Part shown: positions 13,584-14,861 of the stretch, in pieces
Layout of the letters: the number at the start of each line of letters is the position of its first letter
How positions within the stretch are numbered: the stretch's first letter is position 1
Assembly (NCBI GenBank): GCA_964554365.1
Contig: CAZKOJ010000115.1
Coordinates: 1-14,861 of the forward strand
DNA from: Clostridium_AM sp964554365
Lineage (GTDB): Bacteria; Bacillota; Clostridia; Clostridiales; Clostridiaceae
Reading direction: 5' to 3'
Length of the DNA: 14,861 nucleotides
Position numbers and translations under genes: made by a program
Notes under the pieces: generated by a model
What the model saw: the letters and a program-made list of their open reading frames with translations, nothing else
Database searches by the model: none
Told to the model about the DNA's origin: nothing

Positions 13584-14795
13584 ATGTATTTTAAAAAAAT
13601 AAATAATACTAAAATCTTCATATTGATTTTATTTATAGTGTTTATTTGTACCCAGTTAGGCTTAAGCTCTATTGTAAATGCTTTTCCATCTTCAGATGCG
13701 GAATGTATTTATACAGAAAGCGATAAAGTTGATAATGCAAAACTAGAAAGTGAAATTGAAGATATCTATAACAAACGTTCATCAGTACTAGTAACAGGTA
13801 ATTTATCTGACCTACCTGGCTGTTTTGATACTTCACAAAAATATGGTAAATGGGCATTAGAACATGAAGTAAAAAGAGCTAAATACTTAAAAGATTGGTC
13901 AAATCAGCGCGGATTAAAATTCACTGATATAAAGTCAACTGTAAGAGTTAAAAAAGCCTATCCAACAAAACGTGGTGTTAGAGTAGGCTTGGAGGAAAGT
14001 TATAAATTTGACTATATTTATGAAAAGGATGAAAATCCTATTACAAATTCCTTTGGCGTTGGTATAAGACATACTTTAGATTTGATTAAAAAAGATAATG
14101 GATATTTGATTTATAATGATTGGTATACAGATTGCTTTGAAGACGCACTACTAGCTTACTCTGGTGATGTAACTACTATAGAAACTAAAGGATGCATCTA
14201 TGATTTTACTAATTGCCAAAAACCTAGTGACCCCACTGTTTCTACTGGAAAATATAATAGATTAAAAGCTGTGGAATATGCTGATAAATATTGTGGAGCT
14301 GCTTGGGGAAGTGAAAATGATTTTAAATATAATAAAAAATATAAGGATTTTACAGGCATAGGCGGTGATTGCACAAATTTTGCATCTCAAATACTAGGGG
14401 ATAAAGAAGCTGGTGGTTTAAAATTTGATGGAACATGGCATTGTTCATATTCAAAGTATGGTAACAGCACTGGAAGTAGTGCTTGGGTCAATGCAGATGC
14501 ATTAAGATCATATTTAGTATACAGTGGTAAAGGAAGTTTAATAAAGAAAGGAACTTTTAAAGACTTAGTAACACCAACAAATGATTATGCTTGTGGATTT
14601 GTTCAAAAGTTACAACTAGGAGACTTAGTTTGTTATGCTAAAAAAAGCAATATGGATCACTTTGGAATTGTTACCGGATGGGATTCTCATGGATATCCTT
14701 TAATAAATTCTCATACTACAGATAGGTATCATGTACCTTGGGATTTAGGTTGGGGAGATAAAAATATTTTCTTTCATTTAATACACATAATATAA
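13584..14795 (+). CDS. Secreted cysteine-rich protein with C-terminal amidase_6-type domain
   Basis: 403 residues. An N-terminal hydrophobic stretch (about residues 10-33, IFILILFIVFICTQLG then VNAF) is a signal peptide or membrane anchor. A middle part (about 50-215) resembles the N-terminal region common in clostridial amidase-domain proteins. The C-terminal ~180 residues carry the putative amidase domain (NlpC/P60-like, amidase_6): YNRLKAVEYADKYCG, the nucleophile Cys263 in GGDCTNFASQ, SAWVNADALR, His359 in DHFGIVTG, then INSHTTDRYHVPW. It probably acts on peptidoglycan or a peptide outside the cell. Ten cysteines lie after the signal, many for a clostridial exported protein. GGAGG lies 12 bases before ATG, a long spacing, and no alternative start fits. 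Confidence 0.85.
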   Translation: MYFKKINNTKIFILILFIVFICTQLGLSSIVNAFPSSDAECIYTESDKVDNAKLESEIEDIYNKRSSVLVTGNLSDLPGCFDTSQKYGKWALEHEVKRAKYLKDWSNQRGLKFTDIKSTVRVKKAYPTKRGVRVGLEESYKFDYIYEKDENPITNSFGVGIRHTLDLIKKDNGYLIYNDWYTDCFEDALLAYSGDVTTIETKGCIYDFTNCQKPSDPTVSTGKYNRLKAVEYADKYCGAAWGSENDFKYNKKYKDFTGIGGDCTNFASQILGDKEAGGLKFDGTWHCSYSKYGNSTGSSAWVNADALRSYLVYSGKGSLIKKGTFKDLVTPTNDYACGFVQKLQLGDLVCYAKKSNMDHFGIVTGWDSHGYPLINSHTTDRYHVPWDLGWGDKNIFFHLIHII

Positions 14796-14832
14796 GCGTA
14801 TTACGACGCAAATTTAGAGTGGACTACGCTTA
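14793..14832 (+). other. Stem-loop at the end of the amidase-like gene
   Basis: TAAGCGTA (14793-14800, including the stop) pairs with TACGCTTA (14825-14832) around a 24-base loop. No T run follows, so it is at best a weak terminator. The last 70 bases contain no other recognisable feature. Confidence 0.3.
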
Positions 14833-14861
14833 AATATATTATTCGAAAAACCGTCCGTTTA

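Noticed and set aside
1..14861. tRNA, rRNA or known riboswitch genes
   Set aside because: No cloverleaf-type sequence with the conserved TTCGA-like arm, no rRNA-like GC-rich stretch, and no riboswitch core I could recognise in the leaders.

Overview
The window is very AT-rich low-GC Gram-positive DNA. Its protein set, strong GGAGG-type ribosome binding sites and near-consensus TTGACA/TATAAT promoters point to a Clostridium (cluster I, perhaps the C. botulinum/C. sporogenes group). The species is an inference. Nearly all genes lie on the minus strand. The exceptions are a partial gene tail at the left edge, one small ORF at 1537-1704, and a secreted amidase-like gene at the right end.

Left part (1-3600): a gene tail and its terminator; RNase Z (rnz, minus); a divergent promoter pair around an ATAATTAT tandem repeat, with a 55-codon plus-strand ORF; then a two-gene minus-strand operon of a TVP38/TMEM64 membrane protein and a two-domain rhodanese lipoprotein. 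The rhodanese frame is interrupted by one TGA, exactly where the catalytic cysteine of the second domain belongs. It then continues in frame for 41 conserved codons. The best reading is one 319-residue selenocysteine-containing sulfurtransferase (1813-2772), not a 277-residue truncated gene. This is the most interesting object in the window.

Middle part (3995-8800): an arsenic/thiol-stress cluster, all minus. arsR, acr3 (arsenite efflux) and a CoA-disulfide-reductase/rhodanese fusion form one operon behind a promoter carrying two palindromes. A second unit holds a CXXC mini-thioredoxin and an ArsP/DUF318 permease. Each of these two has its own promoter-like region with the same 13-base motif (TATATTAGCATTT). 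Between the units sits a roughly 165-bp hairpin-rich intergenic repeat that supplies the last codons of the CoA-disulfide reductase. A short piece of the same repeat lies behind rnz.

Right part (8820-14861): an orphan terminator and possible gene remnant; RNase J; about 680 bp with no convincing gene; an excisionase-type small HTH protein; a decayed 3' fragment of a second ArsP permease, about 94% identical to the intact gene; a MATE efflux pump; and, divergently, a secreted cysteine-rich protein with a C-terminal amidase_6-type domain.

Functionally, the first 8.8 kb is rich in sulfur, selenium and arsenic chemistry: two rhodanese proteins, a CoA-disulfide reductase, a mini-thioredoxin, Acr3 and ArsP. 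The RNase Z, RNase J and MATE genes look like ordinary chromosomal genes.
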